Shown: positions 38,447 through 47,768 of the stretch, one piece after another
Layout: every line of letters starts with the position of its first letter
Position numbering within the stretch: the first letter of the stretch is position 1
Assembly: GCA_963731625.1 (NCBI GenBank)
Contig: CAVSWH010000001.1
Span: 1,116,001-1,180,000, forward strand
Source: PALSA-555 sp963731625
GTDB taxonomy: Bacteria; Actinomycetota; Acidimicrobiia; IMCC26256; PALSA-555
DNA: 64,000 nucleotides
Direction of reading: 5' to 3'
Program-made: the position numbers and the translations under genes
Notes under the pieces: model-generated
What the model saw: the letters and a program-made list of their open reading frames with translations, nothing else
Database searches by the model: none
Told to the model about the DNA's origin: nothing

Positions 38447-39561
38447 ATGACTGCACCGCACTTGACCATTCCGCTGACCGACATCCGCATGGGTGAGGAC
38501 GAGGAGCGGTCGGTCATCGACGTGTTGCGGTCGGGTCAGCTCGCGCAAGGTCCGGTCGTCGCCCGACTCGAGACCGACGTGGCTTCGCTCTGTGGTGTCG
38601 GCCACACGGTGGCCGTGAGCTCGGGTACGGCGGCGCTGTGCACCGCGCTGCAGGCGCTCGAGATCGGGCCCGGCGACGAGGTCGTCACAACGCCGTTCTC
38701 CTTCATCGCCACGTTGAACGCGATTATCGGCACGGGCGCGACGGCGCGCTTCGTCGACATCAACGACGACGACTTCACGATGGATCCCGCGCTCGTCGCC
38801 GACGCGGGACCCCCCGCACCAAGGCGATCCTCCCCGTCCACCTCTACGGTCTGCCGAGCCAGATGGGCACGCTCGCGCGCCTCGCCGACCAGCACGACGT
38901 GGCGATCGTCGAGGACGCGGCCCAGGCGATCGGGTCAACCGTTGACGGCCGCCCGGTCGGCGGATTTGGGCTCGGCTGCTTCTCCCTCTACGCGACCAAG
39001 ACCATCACCTCGGGCGAGGGCGGCGTCGTCACGACCAACGATCCCGACCTGGCGGATCGACTCCGACTGCTGCGCAACCAGGGCATGCGGGACACGTACG
39101 ACTACGTGATCCCCGGCCTCAACCACCGGATGACCGACCTGCAAGCAGCCGTCGCGCTCCCACAGCTCGGCCGGCTCACCGAGATCGTGGCGGCCCGGCG
39201 CCGCAACGCCGCCGCGCTGCGCGAGGGGCTGGCGGACATCCCTGGCGTCACCACGCCGTCCGAGCCCCGCGGGCGTCACCACGCCTACCACCAATTCACT
39301 ATCCGCATCACCTCCCAGGCCAGCCTCGACCGGGACGCACTCGCGGCGGAGCTCACCAGCCGAGGCATCGGCAACGCCATCTACTACCCCCGGCTCATGT
39401 TCGACTATCCGTGCTTCCGTGCGAACCCCCGCATCGTGGGGACGGACGTGCCGATCGCCCAGCGCGTCACAGGCGAGGTGCTCTCGATCCCGGTGCACCA
39501 ACACCTCGAACCGTCGACACTCGGCGTCATCGTCGACGCGATGCGAAAGCTCCTGACGTGA
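38447..39561 (+). CDS. DegT/DnrJ/EryC1/StrS-family sugar aminotransferase (one frameshift)
   Basis: A PLP enzyme making amino sugars from keto-sugar nucleotides. About 371 residues with one base missing in a C-run near 38815. Seen: LTDIRMGEDEERSVIDVL, AVSSGTAALCTAL, TTPFSFIATLNAI, PVHLYGLPSQM, DAAQAIGS, Lys of FSLYATKTITSGEGG (PLP Schiff base), and IPGLNHRMTDLQAA. With the Gfo/Idh dehydrogenase and LpxD-like acyltransferase it forms the set expected for a 3-acylamino sugar (WbpB/WbpE/WbpD logic); that pathway is inference. Confidence 0.9.
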
Positions 39562-39639
39562 GCCGCGCTGGCGTCGTGCGTTCGGTCCTGGCGTGATTCT
39601 CCGCAGGACGGGTGCTGCCGATCCCACGCCGCGCCACGC

Positions 39640-40948
39640 ATGAGCGTCGAACGGCTGCGGTCCGCGCTACGACGTGTGCGCGGTGGGGGAACGACGGCCC
39701 AGGCGCTCGCGGGATTTCCGTTCCCGTCGTGGATTGAGAGTCCTCCGCCCGGCACCACGGGCCCCGCTCGCTCGCTGCTGGTGCGGGGCTATGTTGCGGT
39801 GCCGCGGACCGCGACGCTCGCGGCGCCGACGGTCGTCGCCGGTCCATTTCGAGCCGAGACTGACCGCGAGCAACGGCCCGAAATCAGGCCAGGGTTCCGC
39901 AACCGTCAGATCTTGGCCTTCCGCAGACTCGTCACGTTCTCAGCCGAAAGCGCGGGACATCCGGTCGAACTCGAGGTCCGGGTCAACGACGAGGCATGGC
40001 GAGCGCCCCTCGGCGTCACGGTGGCCGCTGACACGGGTAACGTGGCGCGGGCACGGGCGGCAAGGCTCGACGCGGTCGAGCCCATGCTGCGCTGCCCACG
40101 CCTCGCCGAGTCTGGGCAGTACTCCTCGGTCTGCCGAGGTGCGCTCACGCGTCGCCAGAACATGCTGCAGTGCGTCCGTTGTGGCGCGACGTACTCGGCG
40201 GATGACCGCCACTTCGACTTTCTCGGCCCGGAACTTCGTGCGCTCGCCACCGCCGACGCGACGGGCAACGTGTCGTCATGGGGCTATGACCCCATCGCCA
40301 CGGATGTCATCAAACGATGCGCGAACGGATGGGTGCTCGACGCTGGTAGCGGTCTCAAGGAGACGACCGAGCCGAACGTTGTGAACCTCGAGATTGTCAA
40401 CTATCCGACGACCGACGTCCTCGCGGTCGGGGAGTCGTTGCCCTTTGCCGACCAGTCGTTCGACGGTGTGCTATCGCTGTGCGTCCTCGAACACGTTCGA
40501 GACCCGTTTCGCTGCGCGGCTGAACTGGCACGGGTGGTACGTCCGGGCGGCGCCATCTACGCCGCGGTTCCGTTTCTCCAGCCATATCACGGCTATCCGC
40601 ACCACTACTACAACATGACGGACGCGGGTTTGCGGAACCTCTTTGAGTCGTCGTTCTCGGTCGATCAAGCGGGCACGCCGCCCTACGGGTGGCCGATCTG
40701 GTCGCTGTCCTGGTATATCAACAGCTTTCTCGCTGGGCTGTCCGCTGAAGACGGCCGAACGGTTCCAGGACCTCGCACCGTGTGCAGACGTGCTCGGGCC
40801 CGCCCAGTCGGCGGCTGGCGCGAGTCTCGTGCAGGCCCTCGCGTCCGAAGCGGTCGTTGAACTCGCGGGCGTCGAACTACGTCGTCGCCACTCGCCGGTG
40901 AGCATCCGACGCGGGACTACTAGCGCCTCGTCGCCAGGAGGTAGTTAA
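39640..40948 (+). CDS. Beta-sandwich/zinc-ribbon/SAM methyltransferase, plus-strand copy (one frameshift)
   Basis: About 435 residues. An N-terminal domain (1-150) looks like a beta-sandwich found in polysaccharide enzymes (PSWIESPPPGTTGPARSLLV). A Trm112-like knuckle follows (LRCPRLAES, CVRCGATYSADDRHFDFL). The methyltransferase domain has VLDAGSGLKETTE, DVLAVGESLPFADQSFDG, LCVLEHVRDPFRCAAEL and AVPFLQPYHGYPHHYYN. A frame change near 40745 carries the C-terminal 65 residues to the next frame. It is closely related to the oppositely oriented gene at 41069-42212. Confidence 0.8.
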
Positions 40949-41068
40949 CGGATGCCAGCTCGAGTCGGGCTTCGGCGGAGAGCTCCGTCACATAGTCACG
41001 GTCAATCTGCTCGTATCCCGAGCCGAGCAGATCCACGCACTCGCATCTCGAGGAAGCGAGTGGCGGTC

Positions 41069-42212
41069 TCAGGTGGGAGCCCGTGCGGCATAGCTATTGA
41101 GGAACCACGACAGGGTGTGGATCGGGTGCCCGTAATCCGGCGTGTCCGATCGATCGATGTCGAAGTCGCGCTCGAAGAGGTTCTCCAGCCCTCGACGCGT
41201 CATGTTGTAGTAGTGGTGCGGGAACCCGTGATACGGCTGGAGAAACGGCACCGCGGCGTAGATCGGTCCCACCGGGCTTAACCACGCGGGCGATCTCGGC
41301 GGCGCAGCGGAACGGGTCGCGGACGTGCTCGAGCACTGCGAGCGAGAACACGGCGTCGAACGTGGCGTCGGCGAACGGCAAGCGACTCGCCGATCGCCGA
41401 GCACGTCCGTACTCGGGTAGTCCGCGATCTCGAGACACACGACGTTGTCGAACGACTCGCTCTTGTAGCCGCTCCCGTTATCGAGGACCAGGCCGTCGGG
41501 ATACCGCTCGATGATCCCCCGGGCGATGTCGTCGTAGCCCCACCCCGACACACTGTCCGTGTCGGTCACGCTGGCCACCGACGCGATCTCGGGACTGAGG
41601 AACTGGAAGTGGTCCGACGTCGCCTCGTACTGCGCTCCGCACGTGCGGCACCGAAGCGCGTTGCCATCGCGGGCGAGCCGCGCCGCCACAGCGCGAGCCC
41701 TCGTCGGCGCCGTGGGCAGGCCATCGAGTGACCCTCGAGGCGCGCCAGCTTGTTGGCCTTCCCTTGGCGCGGACTGGCGGACATCGTCGGCGCTCGGGTC
41801 CCCTGCCGATCGGTGACTGGAACTCCGTCCCGTCGACCGTCGCGACCACGTGCCATTCGGTCCCGGCCATGCCGTCGGTGACGTCGACGAATCGCTGGAA
41901 GCCGACGACCGTCTTGTCGAGGTGAAAGCGCGCGACGTCGGGCCGTGACTCGCTCGTGGCGAGCGGCACCGCGTCGATCCGGCGCGCGAGGGCGAACCCA
42001 TCAACGTGGGATCCAGGTGGCAGGGCGATCCAGCCCCGAACAAGCGCCGAATGCGGTGCGAAGCGGCGCCTTGGGGGCCGGGAACTCGAGCCAGCTCAGT
42101 CCGGGCAGGCCGCGCGAGAAAGCGGCCCGGCCGCGCCCTCGGCGGGTTCGTCGGCATCAGGCCGCGGCTCCACGAGCGTGCTGGACGCACCGCTCCGACG
42201 CCGGCGAAACAT
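41069..42212 (-). CDS. Beta-sandwich/zinc-ribbon/SAM methyltransferase, minus-strand copy (several frameshifts)
   Basis: About 381 residues with the same layout as its tail-to-tail neighbour: N-terminal beta-sandwich (ALPPGSHVDGFALA, RPDVARFHLDKTVVGFQRFV), zinc knuckle (LRCRTCGAQYEATSDHFQFL), then the methyltransferase: WGYDDIARGIIERYPDG, VLDNGSGYKSESF, FSLAVLEHVRDPFRCAAE, AVPFLQPYHGFPHHYYN. Frame changes near 41275, 41390, 41785 and 42090 were inferred from the paralog. Start ATG 42212 gives FRRRRSGAS. Substrate unknown; probably a carbohydrate. Confidence 0.78.
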
Positions 42213-42382
42213 AGAAGGCCTGAGACTAGCGATCCGGCGTTCCCGGCACCGTTGGCGAGCGACATCGGCGGCGTCCGTCGACGCTCGCTCAGTCGGATGA
42301 CGGCACGCCAACCGGGCGAGGCACGCACGACGGCTGCTCCGCTCTTCCCGTCCCGTTTAGCCTGCCGACTAGGGTCCCGCCG

Positions 42383-43692
42383 ATGGCCAGCGACGCGCCG
42401 AACCCGCTCGACGACTTCGCCAACCGATATCTCACCGACAGTCGGGCCGCGCGCACCACAATCCTGCATCTCGGCGACGAGTCGCAGCACGAGGCCGTGC
42501 GTGCGGCGCTCGCGGCCGAGGGACGAGGAGCTCGTCACGGTCGCAGATCGGCCGCGACGATGACGTGCGCAGCATGCTCGCACAGCTCAAGCCTCGATCG
42601 GCTGACGTCATCGTTGCGACCGAGCCGATCCTCGAGACGGACTTCCCGTGGGTCACGATGATGCAGGTTGCCCGAGCGCTCCGGCCGGGGGCTACGCGTG
42701 CTTCAGCCTCGGCGGAGCGCACGCCCGCGGCCTGTCCGACTCGTGGTTCGCGACCATCGACGGCGTCGTCGAGCTCGCCGAGTGGGCGAACCTCGAGGCG
42801 CTCGACTTGATCTCGAACCGCGGCGGACGCCTGCTCGTCGCCGCGACGCCCGACAGCCGAAGGGCTCCGCGGCGGCATCAATCAGCGAAGCTGCGTGCTG
42901 CGCGCCGTGTCCCTCCAGGAGTCGGAGCGCCGCGTCGAGCATCTTCGGATCCGTCGTGACCAGCGCCGCCAGGATGCCCGGGCGGCCCTGATCCTCGACC
43001 CGAGCCAGGGCCAGCTCTCGAGGTCGCAGTACAAGGAGACGTGGCAGCGCGTCTCGGCGGATGTCGACACGCGCCAAGATCACTGTCGCCGGCTACGTCG
43101 ACGAGGACTCCTTCGCGACGGCGGCACGGTCAGACGCTCGAGACCCTCGAGCGGACGACGGGGCTGAACGCCGACGACGTGGTGCTCGAGATCGGGGCCG
43201 GCGTCGGACGCATGGGTCCGGCGATCGCCCCCAAGGTGAAGCAGTGGATCGCCACCGACGTCTCCGGCGAACATGCTGCGCCACGCTCGGCAGCGATGCG
43301 CAGGACTCGAGAACGTCGACTTCATCGAGATCAGCGGGTGGGACTTGGCGCCGATTCCGGACGAGTCCGTCGATGTCGTGTACTGCACCGTCGTGTTCAT
43401 GCACCTCGATGAGTGGGACCGCTACGCCTACATCGTGGAGGCGATGCGGATCCTGCGACCGGGAGGCCGGCTGTTCGTCGACGGCATCAACCTCTGTGGC
43501 GAGCCGGGGTGGGAGCTCTTTGTCGACCACTACACGTCGTATGCGCCCCTCGAGCGCCCCCCGAACATCTCGAAGACGTCCACGCCTCAGGAGCTCGAGG
43601 AGTACTTCCGGCGCGCCGGCGTCGAGGACTACCGAGTCGAGCAGAAGCCCGACGACATGTGGGTGTACGCGTACGGGCGGAAGCCCGCCTAG
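42383..43692 (+). CDS. Two-part SAM methyltransferase (several frameshifts)
   Basis: A reading frame of about 435 residues when at least five frame changes are bridged. The N-terminal part (LDDFANRYLTDSRAARTTI, VIVATEPILETDFPWVTMM, ALRPGGYACFSLGGA) looks like a degenerate methyltransferase or regulatory domain. A linker with VAGYVDEDSFATAA leads into a standard class I domain: VVLEIGAGVGRMGPAIAPKV, WIATDVSGNMLRHARQRC, VDVVYCTVVFMHLDEWDRY and AMRILRPGGRLFVDGINL. ATG 42383 has TAGGGT seven bases upstream (leaderless type). Two adjacent genes fused by sequence error is possible. Confidence 0.68.
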
Positions 43693-43716
43693 CGACCGCA
43701 TCCCGCTCGGGCGGCG

Positions 43717-44496
43717 TCACCGCGTGAAGAGCGCTCGGGCGAGGACGTCGGTGCCGAACGCCGTGAGGATCGCCAGGTAGAGCAGCCCGGTCGTGGCCAT
43801 CACGGCCGAGTAGTACGGCTCGGCGAGTGCCTTCCAGGCGACCCCGAGCAGCGCCAGGGTCGTGAGCGCGCTCACCACCCACGTCACCCCGAGCAGTCCG
43901 CCGTAGCCGTCGCTGATCTGCCCGTTGAGCACCTGGACCATGCCCGTCGGGACGAGCAGCAGCGCGACGTCGAGGGGCAAGGCGAGCGCGGCGAGGCGCA
44001 CCAGCTCCTTGATCGGCTCGCGGCTGAGCCCGGGCTGCACGAGATACCAGTGGCCGAGCAGCATCGCGTCGGTCACGAGCCCGAGCAGGAGCGCGCCGGC
44101 GACCAGCCGCGTCGCGGTCAGCGCATACGGCCCGCCCACGGTCTGCGCCGTGGCGAGCAGGCCGACGAGGCCGACCGCGGGTGCGACCAGGTCCAGGGTC
44201 GGTGGATAGGACCGCTCGCCCTCGAGACCGCGGCGCCGCCGAGCGACCGACACGATCAGCGCGGCCGCAGCGACCACCGCGGTCGCGACGGCGGCGCCGT
44301 CGCGCAGGCTCGCCGCCGTGCCGGACCCGCCGCCGCTGATGGCCGCCGCCGCGGCCCCCGCGGCGAGCACGGCGTAGATGCTCCGGAGCAGCCAGCCGTA
44401 GCCGATGCCGACCACCCGGTGCCGGGTCGTGATCCACAAGCCGAACAGGCCACCCGTGGACCACTGCAGGAGGACCGAGGAGAGATCGAGGCGCAT
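43717..44496 (-). CDS. Conserved multi-pass membrane protein of unknown function
   Basis: 259 residues with about seven hydrophobic segments, for example WLLRSIYAVLAAGAAAAAIS, AAVATAVVAAAALIVSV, LVAPAVGLVGLLATAQ, LVAGALLLGLVTDAMLLGHWYLV and LLGVTWVVSALTTLALLG. The GHWYLVQPGLSREPIKELV stretch between helices is the most distinctive motif. I do not recognise a family function. It starts seven bases after the stop of the M24 peptidase gene and is probably the last gene of the lipoate operon. Confidence 0.78.
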   Translation of the reverse strand: MRLDLSSVLLQWSTGGLFGLWITTRHRVVGIGYGWLLRSIYAVLAAGAAAAAISGGGSGTAASLRDGAAVATAVVAAAALIVSVARRRRGLEGERSYPPTLDLVAPAVGLVGLLATAQTVGGPYALTATRLVAGALLLGLVTDAMLLGHWYLVQPGLSREPIKELVRLAALALPLDVALLLVPTGMVQVLNGQISDGYGGLLGVTWVVSALTTLALLGVAWKALAEPYYSAVMATTGLLYLAILTAFGTDVLARALFTR

Positions 44497-44502
44497 GCCG
44501 CG

Positions 44503-45588
44503 TCACTCGACGGCAGCGAGGTCCCGCGGCGCCTCGTTCAGACGGCGTGGACCGTCGTCGGTGGCGACGACGATGTCCTCGAGCCGGAGGCCGAACCGGC
44601 CCGGGAGGTACACGCCGGGCTCGACGCTGAAGCAGTACCCGGCCGCCAGCGGCTCGGGGTTCCCCGCGACCAAGTACGGGTCCTCGTGCGCCTCGATGCC
44701 GATGCCGTGGCCCGTCCGGTGGACGAAGTAGTCGGCGAGCGACGCCTCGGCCAAGGAGTGGCGAGCGACGCCGTCGACGTCACCGCACGCCACCCCGACC
44801 TGTGCCGCGTCGACCGCCGCCTCCTGCGCCACGCGGAGCGCGGCGTAGGCGTCCCGCACCTCCGGGGCCGCCTCGCCCACGACGTACATGCGCGTGATGT
44901 CGGAGCAGTACCCGTGCACGGCGCCGCCGACGTCGCAGAGCACGACGTCACCCTCGCCGATGCGTCGATCACTCGCCTCATGGTGAGGGCTCGCGGCGTT
45001 CGGGCCCGAGGCGACGATCGCGAAGTTGGCCCGCTCGTGGCCTGCGTCGAGCATGAGCTCGATGACCTCCCGCTGCACCTCTCGCTCGGTCTTGCCACCG
45101 AACCGACGATCTCGGAGGGTGCGGACGACCCGGTCGATCGCTCGGGCGGCGGCCCCGAGCGCCTCGATCTCGCCGTCGTCCTTGTGGGCCCGGAGCGGCC
45201 CGAGGACGGCGCTGGCCGGTCGGAACCGCGCCTCGGGCAGCTCGGACTGGAGCGCCAGGAGGAAGCGAGACCAGGTGTGGTCACCGATCGCGACGGTCCG
45301 GTCGCCGCGGATCAGCTCGGCGACGCGCTGCACCGGGTTGTCGGTCTCGTCCCACGCCTCGACGGTGAAGACCTCGGGTCGGTCGACGACCCGTGGGGCC
45401 TCGAGTCGCGGGATCACGAGCACCGGCTCCGCGGTGGCGCGCAGGACGAGCATCGTGAGGCGCTCGAGCGGCAGCGCCTCGTAGCCGGTGAGGTACGGCA
45501 GGTCCGGCCCGACCGAGAGGAGCAGCGCGTCGATGCCGAGCTCGGCCATCCGGCCTCGGGCCCGCGCCACCCGAGCGGCGTAGCTCAC
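44503..45588 (-). CDS. M24-family metallopeptidase (Xaa-Pro peptidase type)
   Basis: Cleaves X-Pro peptide bonds or acts as a related pita-bread metallohydrolase. 361 residues: a creatinase-like N-terminal domain (1-125), then the M24 domain with metal ligands in VVLCDVGGAVHGYCSDITRM, HRTGHGIGIEAHEDP, FSVEPGVYLPGRFG and LRLEDIVVATDDG. GTG 45588 overlaps the stop of the PPOX gene as GTGA. All metal ligands are present. Substrate unknown. Confidence 0.9.
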   Translation of the reverse strand: MSYAARVARARGRMAELGIDALLLSVGPDLPYLTGYEALPLERLTMLVLRATAEPVLVIPRLEAPRVVDRPEVFTVEAWDETDNPVQRVAELIRGDRTVAIGDHTWSRFLLALQSELPEARFRPASAVLGPLRAHKDDGEIEALGAAARAIDRVVRTLRDRRFGGKTEREVQREVIELMLDAGHERANFAIVASGPNAASPHHEASDRRIGEGDVVLCDVGGAVHGYCSDITRMYVVGEAAPEVRDAYAALRVAQEAAVDAAQVGVACGDVDGVARHSLAEASLADYFVHRTGHGIGIEAHEDPYLVAGNPEPLAAGYCFSVEPGVYLPGRFGLRLEDIVVATDDGPRRLNEAPRDLAAVE

Positions 45589-46130
45589 TGCACGTCCAGC
45601 GCCGGCAGGCCGTCGATGCTGACGCGGTTCGTCTTCCCCCGGTAGTCCGAGAGGTCGGCGCCCTTCTTGTCGGCCCACGCCAGCAGCTCGTCGCGGTCCT
45701 CCTCGTAGCGATACTGAGGCACGCCGTAGCCGCAGGACGTCGAGACGCGGTCGACGTCGACGCTGATGACGGTCCGCGCGCCCGGGAGCGGGTCGAAGTG
45801 CTCGAGGAGCGGTCGCGCGCGAGGGTCGTCGACCGGGATCGCCTCGCCGCTGCCATAGACCCGGACGATGTTGGGCGGCCCTTCGAACGCGCAGAACATC
45901 AGGGTGATCCGCCCGTTGTCGCGCAGATGGGCGATCGTCTCCGCGCCGCTCCCGGTCAGGTCGAGGTAGGCGACCCGCGTCGGGCTCAGCACCGCGACGC
46001 GGTTCAGCCCCTTCGGGGACACGTTCACGTGTCCGTCGCTGCGACTCGGCGCGGTCGCGACGAAGAACATGCGCTGCGTCGCGATGAACTCCTCGATGGC
46101 GGGCGAGATGTGGTCGAACGCCTTCGCCAT
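45585..46130 (-). CDS. Pyridoxamine 5'-phosphate oxidase-fold protein
   Basis: 181 residues of the split-barrel flavin-binding fold, probably an FMN or F420 reductase rather than PdxH. Seen: EFIATQRMFFVATAPSRSDG, VNVSPKGLNRVAVLSPTRV, YLDLTGSGAETIAHLRDNG and RITLMFCAFEGPPNIVRVYG. The ATG at 46130 shares one base with the lipA stop (TGATG), indicating coupling. Cofactor and substrate cannot be read from sequence alone. Confidence 0.85.
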   Translation of the reverse strand: MAKAFDHISPAIEEFIATQRMFFVATAPSRSDGHVNVSPKGLNRVAVLSPTRVAYLDLTGSGAETIAHLRDNGRITLMFCAFEGPPNIVRVYGSGEAIPVDDPRARPLLEHFDPLPGARTVISVDVDRVSTSCGYGVPQYRYEEDRDELLAWADKKGADLSDYRGKTNRVSIDGLPALDVQ

Positions 46131-47768
46131 CAGACCGCCAGGCTCGCGCCGACCGGCGCCGACGCGGCGTCGGCCGCCCGTCGGGCGTGGTAGCTCGAGC
46201 GCACGAGCGGCCCGGCTTCGACGTGGGCGAAACCCAGGTCCCCGGGCGTAGCGCCCGAGCTCGTCGAACTCCTCGGGTGTCCACCAGCGGACGACGGGCG
46301 CGTGCTGCGCCGACGGGCGCAGGTACTGGCCCAACGTCAGGATGTCCACCCCGACGTGTCGCAGGTCGGCGATCGCCCCACGGACCTCGGCGGGGTCCTC
46401 GCCGAGCCCGAGGATGATCCCCGACTTCGTCGTGAGGCCGTCGTTCTTCGCACGCGCGAGGACGCTGAGCGAGCGGCTGTACCCCGCGTTCGGTCGCAGC
46501 GCCCGCTGGAGGCGCGCCACCGTCTCGAGGTTGTGGTTGAGCACGTCGGGACGCTCGTCGAAGATCGACCCCAAGGCGTCAGGGTTGCCCTTGCAATCCG
46601 GGATGAGCAACTCGATTTGCGTGCCGGGCGTTCGCTCGCGGATGGCGCGGACCGTTCCGGCGAAGATGGAGGCGCCGCCGTCGGGCACGTCGTCGCGGGC
46701 CACGCTGGTGATCACCACGTGCGCGAGGCCCAGCGCCGCCACCGCCTCGGCGACTCGCCCGGGCTCGTCGACGTCGACGCCGCTCGGACGTCCCGTCTGG
46801 ACCAGGCAGAACCCGCAGGCTCGGGTGCATCGGTCACCGAGGATCATCATCGTGGCGGTGCGGTCCGCCCAGCACTCGTAGATGTTGGGACAGCCCGCCG
46901 CCTCGCAGACCGTGTGCAGGTCGAGGGTTCGCATGAGCCGCTGCACCCCCCGGAACTCGGGTCCGAGACGGGCGCGCACGCGCATCCAGGGCGGCCGCGG
47001 GGCGTCATCGACATCGGCGTTCGGCATGACGTCGGCGGCCGCGAGGCGGGCGACGAGGCGGCGACCGTTGGTCCCGGCGGAGGCCGACTGGACCGCTTCG
47101 GCCGCGCCCGCCGGTGCGGTGACCGCCTGACGATCGATCGCCGGGTACTCGAACTCGCTCGCGAAGCGCGCCACGACCCGGTCGAGCACCTCCTCGAGCG
47201 GTGGCGCCGTCCCGAGCAGCGCCGCGAGCGACGTCACACCCTTGTCGGCGATCCCGCACGGCACGATGTGCGAGAACATCGTGAGATCGGGAGCCACGTT
47301 CAGCGCGAAGCCGTGCCGGGTGCGCCCCCGCGCGACACGCACGCCGATCGCGGCGATCTTCTCGTCTCCGACCCAGACGCCGGTGAGGCGCGCGCGCCGC
47401 TCGGCCTCGACGCCCAGATCGGCGAGCGCGCCGATGAGCACGGTCTCGAGGCGGCGCACGTACCCCACGACGTCACGGAGTCCGTCGGCCCATCCGGGCA
47501 AGGTGATGATCGGGTAGCCCACGAGCTGCCCTGGACCGTGGTACGTCACATCGCCGCCGCGGTCGCAGTGCACCAGATCGGCGCCGACGGCGGCCGGCGG
47601 TGTGAGAACGTGCGACGGGTCGGCGCGCGATCCCATCGTGTAGACGGGGTCGTGCTCGAGGAGGAGCAAGTAGTCGTCGGCGCTGCGCTCGTGCAGGGCG
47701 CGCTGGAGGACATCGCCTTCGCCGTAGGGCACCCGTCCGAGCCAGCGGACGCGGAGCGGCGGCGTCAA
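46130..47768 (-). CDS. lipB-lipA: LipB-LipA: octanoyltransferase and lipoyl synthase in one reading frame (one frameshift near the end)
   Basis: Residues about 1-235 are LipB, which moves octanoyl from ACP to lipoyl domains: EHDPVYTMGSRADPSHVL, VTYHGPGQLVGYPI, GDEKIAAIGVR (catalytic Lys) and PCGIADKGVTSLAALLG (catalytic Cys). Residues about 248-545 are LipA, a radical SAM enzyme inserting two sulfurs: CEAAGCPNIYECW (auxiliary cluster), CTRACGFC (SAM cluster), VITSVARDDVPDGGA and, after one extra G near 46240, LVRSSYHA (RSSYHA Ser ligand). No stop separates the two. An ATG at 47027 could begin a separate LipA. TTG 47768 overlaps the E2 stop. Confidence 0.88.
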
